Positions 55,301 through 63,928 of a DNA stretch of 64,000 bases are shown one piece after another. Below the pieces are notes generated by a model. That model saw nothing but the letters and a program-made list of their open reading frames with translations. It was not told where the DNA came from and made no database searches. Origin of the DNA: Methylopila sp. 73B (GTDB lineage Bacteria; Pseudomonadota; Alphaproteobacteria; Rhizobiales; Methylopilaceae); the NCBI RefSeq assembly GCF_000526315.1, contig NZ_JAFV01000001.1, forward strand, positions 3,970,501-4,034,500, in the 5' to 3' direction. Both the position numbers and the translations under genes were made by a program. The first letter of the stretch is position 1. The number at the start of each line of letters is the position of its first letter.

Positions 55301-56653
55301 ATGCTCCAGTCCCCCGCCCGCCGCGCCGTCGCGTGGCTCGCCGCAACGCTCGCGCTGGTCGCGCCGGCCTCGGCGAACCCCCTCGTCGTCGCGGACGTCG
55401 CCACCGGCCAGGTGCTGGAGGCGCAGGAGGCGACCGTCCCCTGGTATCCCGCCTCGCTGACCAAGCTGATGACCACCTACGTGGTCCTGCAGGCGATCCA
55501 GAACGGCAAGCTTCGCCGGGACGCCTCGCTGGTTTACAGCGCGCGCGCCCAGGCCGAGCCGCCCTCGAAGATGGGCTTCCAGGTCGGCCAGACCGTCACG
55601 GTCGACGACGCGCTCAAGATGCTGATGGTGCAGTCGGCGAACGACATCGCCTTCCTGCTGGCCGAAGGCGCCTCCGGCAGCGTCGAGGGCTTCGTCGCCG
55701 AGATGAACGCCACCGCCCGCCGCATCGGCATGACGAGCACCAATTTCGTCAATCCGAACGGCCTGCCCGTGAAGCCCGGCCCGGACCTGCAGCGCACGAC
55801 GGCGCGCGACATGGCGGTGCTCGCGACCCGGCTCTACCGCGACTTTCCGCAGTGGGCGGGCCTGTTCTCGCTCGACGCCATCCAGATCGGCGACCGCATC
55901 CTGCGCAACCACAACGGCCTGGTCGGGCGCTATCCCGGCACCGACGGGATGAAGACCGGCTACGTCTGCGCCTCCGGCTTCAACGTGGTGGCGACCGCGA
56001 CCCGGGGCAGCCGTCACCTCGTCACCGTGGTGCTCGGCGCGCCGACGCCGATCGAGCGGTCCGAGACCGCGATCGACGCCTTCGAGCGCGGTTTCGCGGC
56101 GACCACGGCCCGCGGCACGCTGGCGAGCCTGCCCGACATGATGGCGGCCTTCCCCGTCGACCTCCGCGAGCAGATGTGCGGCAAGTCCAGCGCCAAGATC
56201 CGCGCCGCCCGCAAGCTCGACCCGAACGGCCACCCCTGGCGGCCGATCCTGATGGCCAAGACCCAGGTGAACCCGGTCATGGTCTACGCCACGCCGGCGC
56301 CGAACGCCCCGCAAATGGCGGCCAAGCCGAGCGGTCTCGACGAGGACCCGCCGGCCTTCGCGCCGAAGGCCTCGACGACCCCGGCGCTGATCCCCGGCGC
56401 CGCCGTGAAGCCGGGCTCGGCCAAGGTGAAGCCGCTGAAGGCCGCGACGCCGCAGAAGGCGAAGCCCGCGGCGAAGGGGCCGAAGAAGACCGCGGCCTCG
56501 ACCGAGAAGAAGGGCCGCGTGAAGATCGAGCTCACGCCGAAGAGCGCCGGCCAGACCCTGTCGCCGGGTCCCAACGCCGCCTCCAACTCGCCCGTCGCCG
56601 TGCCAGGCGGGATCTACCGCAACGCCGCGCCGGCCGAGGGCAAGTCGTTCTGA
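55301..56653 (+). CDS. D-alanyl-D-alanine carboxypeptidase (penicillin-binding protein)
   Basis: A 450-residue periplasmic enzyme of the S11 family, trimming the terminal D-Ala of peptidoglycan stem peptides. Signal peptide (AVAWLAATLALVAPASA), active Ser/Lys in ASLTKLMTTY, SAN in MVQSANDIAF, KTG in GMKTGYVCASGF. The C-terminal 130 residues are Ala/Pro/Lys-rich and low in complexity, without the amphipathic anchor of E. coli DacA. Confidence 0.93.
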   Translation: MLQSPARRAVAWLAATLALVAPASANPLVVADVATGQVLEAQEATVPWYPASLTKLMTTYVVLQAIQNGKLRRDASLVYSARAQAEPPSKMGFQVGQTVTVDDALKMLMVQSANDIAFLLAEGASGSVEGFVAEMNATARRIGMTSTNFVNPNGLPVKPGPDLQRTTARDMAVLATRLYRDFPQWAGLFSLDAIQIGDRILRNHNGLVGRYPGTDGMKTGYVCASGFNVVATATRGSRHLVTVVLGAPTPIERSETAIDAFERGFAATTARGTLASLPDMMAAFPVDLREQMCGKSSAKIRAARKLDPNGHPWRPILMAKTQVNPVMVYATPAPNAPQMAAKPSGLDEDPPAFAPKASTTPALIPGAAVKPGSAKVKPLKAATPQKAKPAAKGPKKTAASTEKKGRVKIELTPKSAGQTLSPGPNAASNSPVAVPGGIYRNAAPAEGKSF

Positions 56654-56746
56654 GGCGGGCGTCCTGAACGCTTCAAGATAAGGCGCGTCACGCGCCGGTT
56701 TATCCGGGGCGTCCACGTTTCGGACGCTGCGTCCCATGAAGCCTGG

Positions 56747-56769
56747 ATCCCCCGGACAAGCCGGGGGAT
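56747..56769. repeat. Hairpin ending in GATGACG (family B)
   Basis: ATCCCCCGG (56747-56755), loop ACAAG, CCGGGGGAT (56761-56769), in the gap between the carboxypeptidase and CobW genes. It shares the ATGACG end with elements at 42971 and 61321; may terminate the upstream transcript. Confidence 0.55.
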
Positions 56770-56853
56770 GACGGGCGCTGGGTTTTGACGCCTCAGGGAC
56801 TTTCTCCGAGGCGGCAGCTCTTCGATGTCCCCGTTTCTCCCGCTGCCGGTTCC

Positions 56854-57888
56854 ATGACCGACCCCCGTCTCGCCCCGATCCCGCTCACCGTGCTCACCGG
56901 CTTCCTGGGGGCCGGCAAGACCACGCTGCTGAACCGGCTGCTGCGCGACCCCGCGCTGTCGGACGCGGCCGTCGTGGTCAACGAGGCCGGCGAGATCGGC
57001 GTCGATCATCTGCTGGTGGAGCATGCGGCCGAAGGCGTCGTGGCGCTCGCGGGCGGGTGCCTGTGCTGCACGCTGCGCGGCGACCTGATCGAGACGCTCG
57101 AAGGCCTGCTGCGCGCCCGCGACAACGGCCGCATTCCCCTGTTCAGCCGCCTGATGCTGGAGACGACGGGGCTCGCCGATCCCGTCCCGGTGCTGCAGAC
57201 GCTGTCGCTCCATCCCTATCTCGCGCTGCGCTTCCAGCTGGCGGGCGTGGTCGCGGTGGTCTCGGCCGTCGACGGCGCCGCGACGCTGGCGGAGCGCGCC
57301 GAGGCCGCCCGGCAGGCGGCGATGGCCGACCTCGTCGCGCTCTCAAAGATCGACGTGGCGAGCGGTCCCGAGGCCGCCGCGACGCGGGCGGCCATCGCGG
57401 CGCTCGCGCCGATGGCGCGCGTGGTCGACGCCGCGGCCGTGACGGCGGGCGAGGTGCTCGAACGCCACGACGCGCCGAAGCCCGATCTGCCGGCGTTGCC
57501 GGCGATCCATGGCGCGGTGGTCTCGGTCGCGCTGGCGAGCGAGGCGCCGCTGACGCGCGCGTCCTACGATCTGTTCGTGGAGCTGCTGCGCTCGGCGCAT
57601 GCGCCCAAGCTGCTGCGGCTGAAGGGGCTCATACGGCTGGTGGAGGAGCCGGACCGGCCGCTGGTGGTGCAGGGCGTGCGCCACGTCTTCGCCGCCCCGC
57701 GTTTCCTCGACGCCTGGCCGGACGACGATCGCCGCACCCGGCTGGTCGCGATCGGGGAGGGGCTGGAGCCCGACCTGCTCGCGAAGCTCTACGCCGCCTT
57801 CGCCGGCCGCATCGCGCCGGACCGGCCGGACCGCGCGGCCATGACCGACAATCCGCTCGCGCCGCGCGCCGGCGGGCTGCTCGGGTGA
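56854..57888 (+). CDS. CobW/COG0523 family GTP-binding metallochaperone
   Basis: A 344-residue G3E-family GTPase. Walker A GFLGAGKTTLL near residue 16, the metal-binding CxCC in GGCLCCTLRGDL, VNEAGEIGVDH (Ala replaces the usual Phe), ETTGLADPVP and SKID. The CobW C-terminal domain has RLKGLIRLVEEPDRPLVVQGVRHVF. Members deliver zinc or cobalt to client enzymes; the client here is unknown. ATG 56854 chosen to match the family start. Confidence 0.92.
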   Translation: MTDPRLAPIPLTVLTGFLGAGKTTLLNRLLRDPALSDAAVVVNEAGEIGVDHLLVEHAAEGVVALAGGCLCCTLRGDLIETLEGLLRARDNGRIPLFSRLMLETTGLADPVPVLQTLSLHPYLALRFQLAGVVAVVSAVDGAATLAERAEAARQAAMADLVALSKIDVASGPEAAATRAAIAALAPMARVVDAAAVTAGEVLERHDAPKPDLPALPAIHGAVVSVALASEAPLTRASYDLFVELLRSAHAPKLLRLKGLIRLVEEPDRPLVVQGVRHVFAAPRFLDAWPDDDRRTRLVAIGEGLEPDLLAKLYAAFAGRIAPDRPDRAAMTDNPLAPRAGGLLG

Positions 57889-57924
57889 GTGGGCGTTACG
57901 GCGGTTGAGTAGCAGACGTGGGAT

Positions 57925-58133
57925 GTCCCTCCTCGCGCCGAAGGCGTGGGGAGGGTGGCCCTTTGCGAAGCAAAGGGTCGGGTGGGGTCTTAGGCGCGGA
58001 GCTCCGTTCTGATCGCACCCCACCCGGCCGAGCTTCGCAAGGCGGGTGTTCCCGCCTTGCGCGCAACTCTCAATAGCGAACTCCGCAACAGGGGAGTTCG
58101 CTGCGTCCACCCTCCCCTCCCGGGGGAGGGATC
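57925..58133. repeat. Composite intergenic element with nested hairpins (family A-like)
   Basis: At least four perfect stems: CCCTTTGC/GCAAAGGG (57959-57977), CGGGTGGGGT (57979-57988) with its inverse 58017-58026, GCAAGGCGGG/CCCGCCTTGC (58037-58060) and AGCGAACTCC/GGAGTTCGCT (58075-58102), bounded by CCTCC/GGAGG ends. It occupies half of the 410-base gap between the CobW and acyl-CoA synthetase genes. The rest (58134-58298) shows no gene. Confidence 0.72.
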
Positions 58134-58298
58134 GCCCGCGTTCTCTGACTCAGGATTGTGACGTTCGATTGCGATCAGCCGCAGTGGCTTCACGCTTCGC
58201 AGGGGTGGACAGCGCTTGGGCCGGCAGGCTTCACTGCGGGACGACAACGAAGACGCTTCGCCGCCGCATCGCGGGCTGAACGAAGCGCAGGAGGGTGC

Positions 58299-60116
58299 AT
58301 GGCGCCGTGGTCGCGGCTCGCGCGGGACTGGCTTTTCCTCAAGGGGGTTCTGCGGGCGCTGCGCGCCACCATGCCGATCGGCCGCGACCGCGGGCGGGTG
58401 TTCCCGCACGTCGTGGCGGATCTCGCGGCGAAGCACGGCTCCCGCACGGCCCTGATTTCGGAGCACGAAACCTACAGCTTCGCGGAGCTCGACGCGCGGG
58501 CCAACGCCTACGCCCGCTGGGCGCAGGCGAACGGCGTGGCTAAGGGCGACGTCGTCGCCCTGATGATGACCAACCGGCCGGACTATCTCGCCTGCTGGCT
58601 CGGGATCACCCGGGTCGGGGGCGTGGTCGCGCTGCTCAACACCAACCTGTCCGGCGGGCCGCTCGCCCACTGCATCTCGATCGTCGCGCCAAAGCACGTG
58701 ATCGTCGGCGGGAACCTCGCCGCAGCCTACGCCTCCGCCGATCCCTTCGTGAGCGTGGACCCGCGGCCGACGGTCTGGCTCCATGGCGCGGCCCAGGGCG
58801 AGGCCGCCTTCGACGGAGCGCGAATCGACGAGGCCCTGTCGGGCTTTTCCGGCGCGCCGCTGCCGACCGCCGACCTGCCGCGGCTGACGGTCGAGGACCG
58901 CGCGCTGTTCATCTACACCAGCGGCACCACGGGCATGCCCAAGGCCGCCAACATCAACCATTACCGGCTGATGGCGATCACCCATGGCTTCATGGGCGCC
59001 ATGGGCGTGCGGCCGAACGACCGGATGTACGACTGCCTGCCGATGTACCACACCGTGGGCGGCGTCATCGCGGCCTGCGCGCCGCTGCTCGCGGGCGCCT
59101 CGGTGGTCATCCGAGAGCGCTTCCAGGCGAGCCGGTTCTGGGACGACGTGGTCGCGACGGAGTGCACGCTGGCCGAGTACATCGGCGAGCTCTGCCGCTA
59201 CCTCGTGCACACGCCCCCGTGCGAGGCCGAGACGCGGCACAAGCTGCGCCTGGTCTGCGGGAACGGCCTGCGCCCCGACGTCTGGCCGCAGTTCGCCGAG
59301 CGCTTCAAGATCCCGTTCATTCTGGAGTGGTACGCGGCGACCGAGGGCAACGTCGCGCTGTTCAACCTCGACGGCACGCCGGGCGCCGTCGGGCGCATCC
59401 CCTGGTACATGAAGCGCAAATTCCCGACCAAGGTCATCCGCTTCGACGTGGAGGCCTGCGAGGAGGTGCGCGACGCCTCGGGCCGCTGCGTCGAGTGCCC
59501 GCCGGGCGAAGTGGGCGAGGTGGTGGGGCGCATCCTCAACGACCCGTCGAAGCCCTCGATGCGCTTCGAGGGCTACGCCGACCCGGAGGCGACGAAGCGG
59601 AAGATCCTGACCGACGCCTTCGAGCCCGGCGACCGCTGGTTCCGCACCGGCGACCTGATGCGGCAGGACGCGAACGGCTACTTCTACTTCGTGGACCGGA
59701 TCGGCGACACCTTCCGCTGGAAGGGCGAGAACGTCGCGACCTCGGAGGTCTCCGAGGCCATCTCGATGTTCCCCGGCGTGACCGACGTCACGGTCTACGG
59801 CGTGGCGGCTCCGGGCTACGACGGCCGGGCCGGCATGGCGCTGCTGGTGACGGAGGGGGATCTCGACCTCGCCGGCCTCCACGCCTTCCTCACGTCCAGC
59901 CTGCCGCCCTACGCGCGGCCGGTGTTCCTGCGGATCGGCCGCGCCATCGACGTCACCGGCACGTTCAAGCAGCGCAAGATGGATCTGGTGCGGGAGGGCT
60001 GCGACCCGGCGCTGGTCGCCGACCCGCTCTATCTGGCGCACCCGACCGAGGGTCGCTTCACGCCGCTCGACGCGGAGCTGTTCGCCGCCGTGGCGGAGAA
60101 GCGGGTGCGGATTTAG
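58299..60116 (+). CDS. FATP-type long-chain acyl-CoA synthetase
   Basis: A 605-residue AMP-forming acyl-CoA synthetase of the fatty-acid-transport-protein group (very-long-chain). P-loop [35 protein letters not shown], then the GDRWFRTGDLMRQD block and DRIGDTFRWKGENVAT, ending GTFKQRKMDLVREG. These match bacterial FATP homologues better than classic FadD. AGGAGGG precedes ATG 58299. Confidence 0.9.
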   Translation: MAPWSRLARDWLFLKGVLRALRATMPIGRDRGRVFPHVVADLAAKHGSRTALISEHETYSFAELDARANAYARWAQANGVAKGDVVALMMTNRPDYLACWLGITRVGGVVALLNTNLSGGPLAHCISIVAPKHVIVGGNLAAAYASADPFVSVDPRPTVWLHGAAQGEAAFDGARIDEALSGFSGAPLPTADLPRLTVEDRALFIYTSGTTGMPKAANINHYRLMAITHGFMGAMGVRPNDRMYDCLPMYHTVGGVIAACAPLLAGASVVIRERFQASRFWDDVVATECTLAEYIGELCRYLVHTPPCEAETRHKLRLVCGNGLRPDVWPQFAERFKIPFILEWYAATEGNVALFNLDGTPGAVGRIPWYMKRKFPTKVIRFDVEACEEVRDASGRCVECPPGEVGEVVGRILNDPSKPSMRFEGYADPEATKRKILTDAFEPGDRWFRTGDLMRQDANGYFYFVDRIGDTFRWKGENVATSEVSEAISMFPGVTDVTVYGVAAPGYDGRAGMALLVTEGDLDLAGLHAFLTSSLPPYARPVFLRIGRAIDVTGTFKQRKMDLVREGCDPALVADPLYLAHPTEGRFTPLDAELFAAVAEKRVRI

Positions 60117-60147
60117 GCCGTCAGCTCATCCGAGCAGCGGGGCTTCT

Positions 60148-60310
60148 TTCCCTTCTCCCCTTGCGGGAGAAGGTGGCGCGAAGCGCCGGATGAGGGGTCG
60201 TCTGGGACATCGTGAAGCGTCGACCACGTGGTCGAGGGCGTCCCGGACGACCCCTCATCCGGCTGTCGGCTGCGCCGCCATCCACCTTTTCCCGCAAGGG
60301 GAGAAGGGAA
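60148..60310. repeat. Near-perfect long palindrome (family A) between convergent genes
   Basis: Outer arms 60148-60176 and 60282-60310 (29 bases each) are inverted with 28 matches. Inner arms GATGAGGGGTCGTC / GACGACCCCTCATC also pair. The apex holds the 16-base palindrome TCGACCACGTGGTCGA (60220-60235). It lies between the FATP-type gene and pdeM, facing each other, so it can end both transcripts. Confidence 0.8.
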
Positions 60311-60334
60311 GAAAGGGAGAAGGAGGGACGCGCG

Positions 60335-61045
60335 TCAGTCCGGCCGCAGGCCCCGCGCGGCGAAGGCGTAGACGCCGGCGTCGCCCAGCATCCAGGCGGT
60401 GAAGGCGTCGCCCGAGAACAAGCCGGCGAAGGCCTGGTCGCGCACGTTGAGGCCGCCGGCGTAGGCGCCGAAGGCCGGCAGCACCACGCGCGCGCCGTCG
60501 GTCGCGAAGCAGCGGCGGCGCAAGCCGCGGCCGCGCACCGCCACCTTCGCCACCGGGTGCAGATGGCCGGCGAGTTCGCCGGGCGCGGCGCCGGCCGTCG
60601 GCTCGTGGCGCAGGGTGAGGGCGCCGAGAACGAGGGTCAGCCGGGCCTCGCCGCCGAGGCCGGCGGGCGGCGCCGGATCATGGTTGCCGGCGATCCAGAT
60701 CCAGTCGCGCCCGCGCTGCAGCTCGGCCACCGCCGCGCGGTCCGCCTCGTGCATGCGGGCGGGGCCGCCGTCGTCGTGGAAGCTGTCGCCGAGCGCGATC
60801 ACCACGCGCGGCTGATAGGCCGCGACGAGGCGCGCGAGCCGGCCGAGTGTGGTGGCGGTGTCGTAGGGCGGCAGCATCTGGCCGCGGCGGGCGAAGTAGG
60901 AGCCCTTTTCCAGATGCAGGTCCGCCACGATCAGCGCGCCCGAGCCCGGCTCGTACAGCGCGCCGAGCGGATCGGCGACGAGGGCCGCGCCGGCGACGGT
61001 GATCGTCGGCTCGGACGCGCTCTTGGAGGGGCGGGGCGGAATCAT
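60335..61045 (-). CDS. pdeM: Ligase-associated phosphoesterase PdeM
   Basis: A 236-residue metallophosphoesterase. Metal motifs: IVADLHLEK (D-x-H), IALGDSFHDDGG (GDxxHD-like), WIAGNHDP, then GHLHPVAKVAV. It matches the type encoded with the ATP-dependent ligase/Lhr-helicase DNA-repair clusters, although no ligase gene is visible here. ATG 61045 chosen; the open frame extends over the small-peptide gene without support. Confidence 0.88.
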   Translation of the reverse strand: MIPPRPSKSASEPTITVAGAALVADPLGALYEPGSGALIVADLHLEKGSYFARRGQMLPPYDTATTLGRLARLVAAYQPRVVIALGDSFHDDGGPARMHEADRAAVAELQRGRDWIWIAGNHDPAPPAGLGGEARLTLVLGALTLRHEPTAGAAPGELAGHLHPVAKVAVRGRGLRRRCFATDGARVVLPAFGAYAGGLNVRDQAFAGLFSGDAFTAWMLGDAGVYAFAARGLRPD

Positions 61046-61095
61046 TCCGCGGAACGTAGCAGGAACCGCGGAGTCCCGTCCACGCCTCCGGCGCG

Positions 61096-61197
61096 TCAGC
61101 GCGGGCGCGAGCGGGATCCGGCCCAGGCGAGCGTGCCGGCGAAGGCGCCGAACATCACGAGCACGGCGGCGACGACGAACAGGGTTTCGGCGGGCAT
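61096..61197 (-). CDS. 33-residue single-helix membrane peptide
   Basis: A very short gene, but with strong support: AGGAGG seven bases before the ATG, a perfect FixK/FNR box about 60 bases upstream, and an obvious membrane segment (TLFVVAAVLVMFGAFAGTL) followed by a basic tail (SRSRPR). N-terminus probably periplasmic by the positive-inside rule. Not recognised; small oxidase-associated subunits have similar size, but no oxidase is near. Confidence 0.7.
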   Translation of the reverse strand: MPAETLFVVAAVLVMFGAFAGTLAWAGSRSRPR

Positions 61198-61250
61198 GAG
61201 ACATCCTCCTCTTGAACGGAGAGATCTCAGCCCTGAGCGGCCCTCGGCGC

Positions 61251-61266
61251 TTTGACGCGGATCAAA
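61251..61266 (-). promoter_or_regulatory. FixK/FNR/Anr box
   Basis: TTTGACGCGGATCAAA: TTGAC-N4-ATCAA, flanked by T and A to extend the dyad. Centre is 61 bases upstream of the small peptide's ATG, which allows a class II (-41.5) activator site with a leader of about 20 bases. Confidence 0.65.
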
Positions 61267-61290
61267 CCGCCGCGCCCTCACGGAGGGTCG

Positions 61291-61330
61291 GAGGACGATC
61301 CCGGCTCGGCCTTCGGCCGTCCGGATGACG
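61291..61330. repeat. Family B repeat copy
   Basis: GACGATCCCGGCTCGG, CTTCGGCCG and TCCGGATGACG; a near copy of 42944-42983. It lies eight bases after the helicase gene ends (61338, minus strand). Confidence 0.6.
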
Positions 61331-61337
61331 CCGCTGG

Positions 61338-63866
61338 TCAATCCTCCGCCATCGCCTCCGCGACCAGATCGTCCGCCGCGAGCTTCAGCAGCGCGTCGTG
61401 GGAGGCGCCGTAGACCGGCTCGCGGCCGACCTCCAGCAGCACGGGCACGGCCAGCGGCGAAACGCGCGACAGCGGTTTGTGGACCATGTGGCCCTTCACC
61501 CGCGCCAGCATCTCGACGATGCGCTCGAGGTCGATCAGGCCGCGGGAGGCGTCGGCGCGGGCGGCGCGGAGCAGGACGTGGTCGGGCTCGTGCCGGCGCA
61601 GCACGTCGTAGATCAGGTCGGTGGACATGGTGACCTGCCGCCCGGTCTTTCGCTTCGCGCCGATCACATTGCGCTCGATCAGCCCGGCGATGATGGCGCA
61701 GTTGCGGAAGGTGCGCTTCATCAGCGCGCTTTCCTCCAGCCACGCCTCCAGATCGTCGCCCAGCATGTCCTGGTCGAACAGCGCGTCGAGCGAGAGCAGG
61801 TCGCCCGCGATCATCGCGCTCATGTCGCGCAAAGCCCAGACCGCGAGGCAGTAGTCGCTCGCCACGAAGCCCAGCGGCGCGGCGTGCGCGCGCTCCAGCC
61901 GGCGGGTCAGCAGCATGCCGAGCGTCTGGTTCGCGAGCCGGCCCTCGAAGGTGTAGGCCACGAGGAAGTTCTTGCCCGCCCGCGGAAAGGTCTCGACCAG
62001 CAGCTGCTCCGGCTCCGGGATCAGCGACCGGCGCTGCTGCAGGCCGAGCCATTCGCGGGTCTGCTCGGGAAGCTGCGGCCAGCTCGCGCGGTCGTCGATG
62101 ATGCCGCGCACGCGGGCCGCGACGTCGGTCGTCAGCGGCATGCGCCCGCCCACATAGGTCGGCACCTTCGGCGCGTCGGAGGTCGAGCGCGAGGCGTAGA
62201 CGTCGGTGTCGACGAGGGCGTCGAACTTCAGGATCTCGCCGGCGAACATGAAAGTGTCGCCGGGGGTGAGCGTCTCGACGAAGTACTCCTCGATCTCGCC
62301 CAGCACCCGCCCGCCGAAGCCGCCGGGGCCCACCGTCCCGGCCTTGCTGCGGCGCGCCTTGGCGAGGCGCACCTTCAGCGTCGTCGCCTCGATGATGGTG
62401 CCGACGTTCATGCGCCAGCTCTGCGCCACCTGCGGGTTCGAGACCCGCCACAGCCCGTCTTTGGTCTGGCGGATCTTGGCGAAGCGTTCGTAGGAGCGCA
62501 GCGCGTAGCCCCCGGTCGCCACAAAAGCGACGACGTCGTCGAAGGTCGCGCGGTCGACATGTGCGTAGGGCGCGGCGGAGGTGACCTCCGCGAACAGCGC
62601 GTCGGCGTCGAACGGGCCGCCGCAGGCGACGCCCAGCACGTGCTGCGCCAGCACGTCGAGCGAGCCGGGCTTGGCGGCCTCCGCGTCCTGCTCGCCCGCG
62701 AGCGCCGCGGCCCGCGCCGCTTCGCACTCGATCACCTCGAAGCGGTTGGCCGGCACCATGATGGCCTTGGAGGGCTCGTCCAGCCGGTGGTTGGCGCGCC
62801 CCGTCCGCTGCAGCAGCCGCGACGCGCCCTTTGGCGACCCCATGTGGACCACGAGGTCGACGTCCCCCCAGTCGATGCCGAGATCGAGCGTCGAGGTCGC
62901 GACCACCGCCTTCAGCCGGCCCTCGCCCATGGCGGCCTCCACCTTCCGGCGCTGGCCGACGTCCAGCGAGCCGTGGTGGAGCGCGATCGGCAGGGTGTCC
63001 TCGTTGATCCGCCACAGCTCCTGGAACGTCAGCTCGGCCTGCGCGCGGGTGTTGGCGAACAGGAGCGTGGTCTTGTGCCGCTTGATCTCCTCGTAGATCG
63101 CGCCGAGCGCGTGGCGGCCGCCGTGGCCGGCCCAGGGCAGGCGCTCGTCGGTCTGGTGGATCGAGATGTCCGGCGCCGCGCCGCCGGCGATCTGCACGAG
63201 CTCCGCCAGCGGGCGGCCCCGCCGGGGGTCGACCAGCCAGCGGCGCAACTCGTCGGGGTCGCTCACGGTGGCGGAGAGCCCAACCGTGACGACGTCCGGC
63301 GCCAGCGCCCGGATGCGCGCGAGCGCCAGCGCGAGCTGGTCGCCGCGCTTGGTGGGGCCGAGCGCGTGCAGTTCGTCCACCACCACGCGCTTCACCGTCT
63401 CGAACAGCCGGCCCGCGCTGGGGTCGCCGATGAGCAGCGCGATCTGTTCGGGGGTCGTCAGCAGGATGTCCGGCGGCTGCTCCTTCTGCCGCTTGCGGCG
63501 CGACGCCGGCGTGTCGCCGGTGCGGCCCTCGACGCGGACGGGGAGGCCCATCTCCGCGATCGGCCGCTCCAGATTGCGCGCGACGTCGACCGCGAGCGCC
63601 TTTAGCGGCGACACGTAAAGCGTGTGGATTCCAGCGTTGTGGGAGTTCGACGGCCCGCGGTCGGCGAACTCGACCAGCGTCGGCAGGAAGCCCGCCAGCG
63701 TCTTGCCGGCCCCCGTCGGCGCGATCAGCAGAGCGTCGCGGCCGCCTTGAGCGTGCGCCATGAGTTCGAGCTGGTGGACGCGCGGCGTCCAGCCGCGCCC
63801 GGCGAACCAGCGCACGAAGCGGTCGGGCAGCACGGCTGCGGAGGGGACGCGGGCGCGGGTGGACAC
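61338..63866 (-). CDS. Ligase-associated DEXH-box helicase (Lhr-like)
   Basis: An 842-residue SF2 helicase. Motif I APTGAGKTLAGFLP near residue 50, Ia YVSPLKALAVD, II VVVDELHAL, III GLSATVSDPDEL; motif VI QRTGRANHRLDEP; the Lhr-type winged-helix and DUF4145-like C-terminal core follow. It matches the helicase of ligase-associated DNA damage response clusters. ATG 63866 is near the window's end. Downstream lie the small peptide and pdeM. Confidence 0.93.
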   Translation of the reverse strand: MSTRARVPSAAVLPDRFVRWFAGRGWTPRVHQLELMAHAQGGRDALLIAPTGAGKTLAGFLPTLVEFADRGPSNSHNAGIHTLYVSPLKALAVDVARNLERPIAEMGLPVRVEGRTGDTPASRRKRQKEQPPDILLTTPEQIALLIGDPSAGRLFETVKRVVVDELHALGPTKRGDQLALALARIRALAPDVVTVGLSATVSDPDELRRWLVDPRRGRPLAELVQIAGGAAPDISIHQTDERLPWAGHGGRHALGAIYEEIKRHKTTLLFANTRAQAELTFQELWRINEDTLPIALHHGSLDVGQRRKVEAAMGEGRLKAVVATSTLDLGIDWGDVDLVVHMGSPKGASRLLQRTGRANHRLDEPSKAIMVPANRFEVIECEAARAAALAGEQDAEAAKPGSLDVLAQHVLGVACGGPFDADALFAEVTSAAPYAHVDRATFDDVVAFVATGGYALRSYERFAKIRQTKDGLWRVSNPQVAQSWRMNVGTIIEATTLKVRLAKARRSKAGTVGPGGFGGRVLGEIEEYFVETLTPGDTFMFAGEILKFDALVDTDVYASRSTSDAPKVPTYVGGRMPLTTDVAARVRGIIDDRASWPQLPEQTREWLGLQQRRSLIPEPEQLLVETFPRAGKNFLVAYTFEGRLANQTLGMLLTRRLERAHAAPLGFVASDYCLAVWALRDMSAMIAGDLLSLDALFDQDMLGDDLEAWLEESALMKRTFRNCAIIAGLIERNVIGAKRKTGRQVTMSTDLIYDVLRRHEPDHVLLRAARADASRGLIDLERIVEMLARVKGHMVHKPLSRVSPLAVPVLLEVGREPVYGASHDALLKLAADDLVAEAMAED

Positions 63867-63928
63867 GGGAGAGAGATAAGAGTTTCGCCGCGCGCGGGGA
63901 GGGGCGCGGAGCGAAGTCTGCGGCGCGG

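Noticed and set aside
58134-58298. N-terminal extension of the FATP-type synthetase from 58158.
   Set aside because: The extra residues are unlike the family; AGGAGGG directly before ATG 58299 supports the shorter start.
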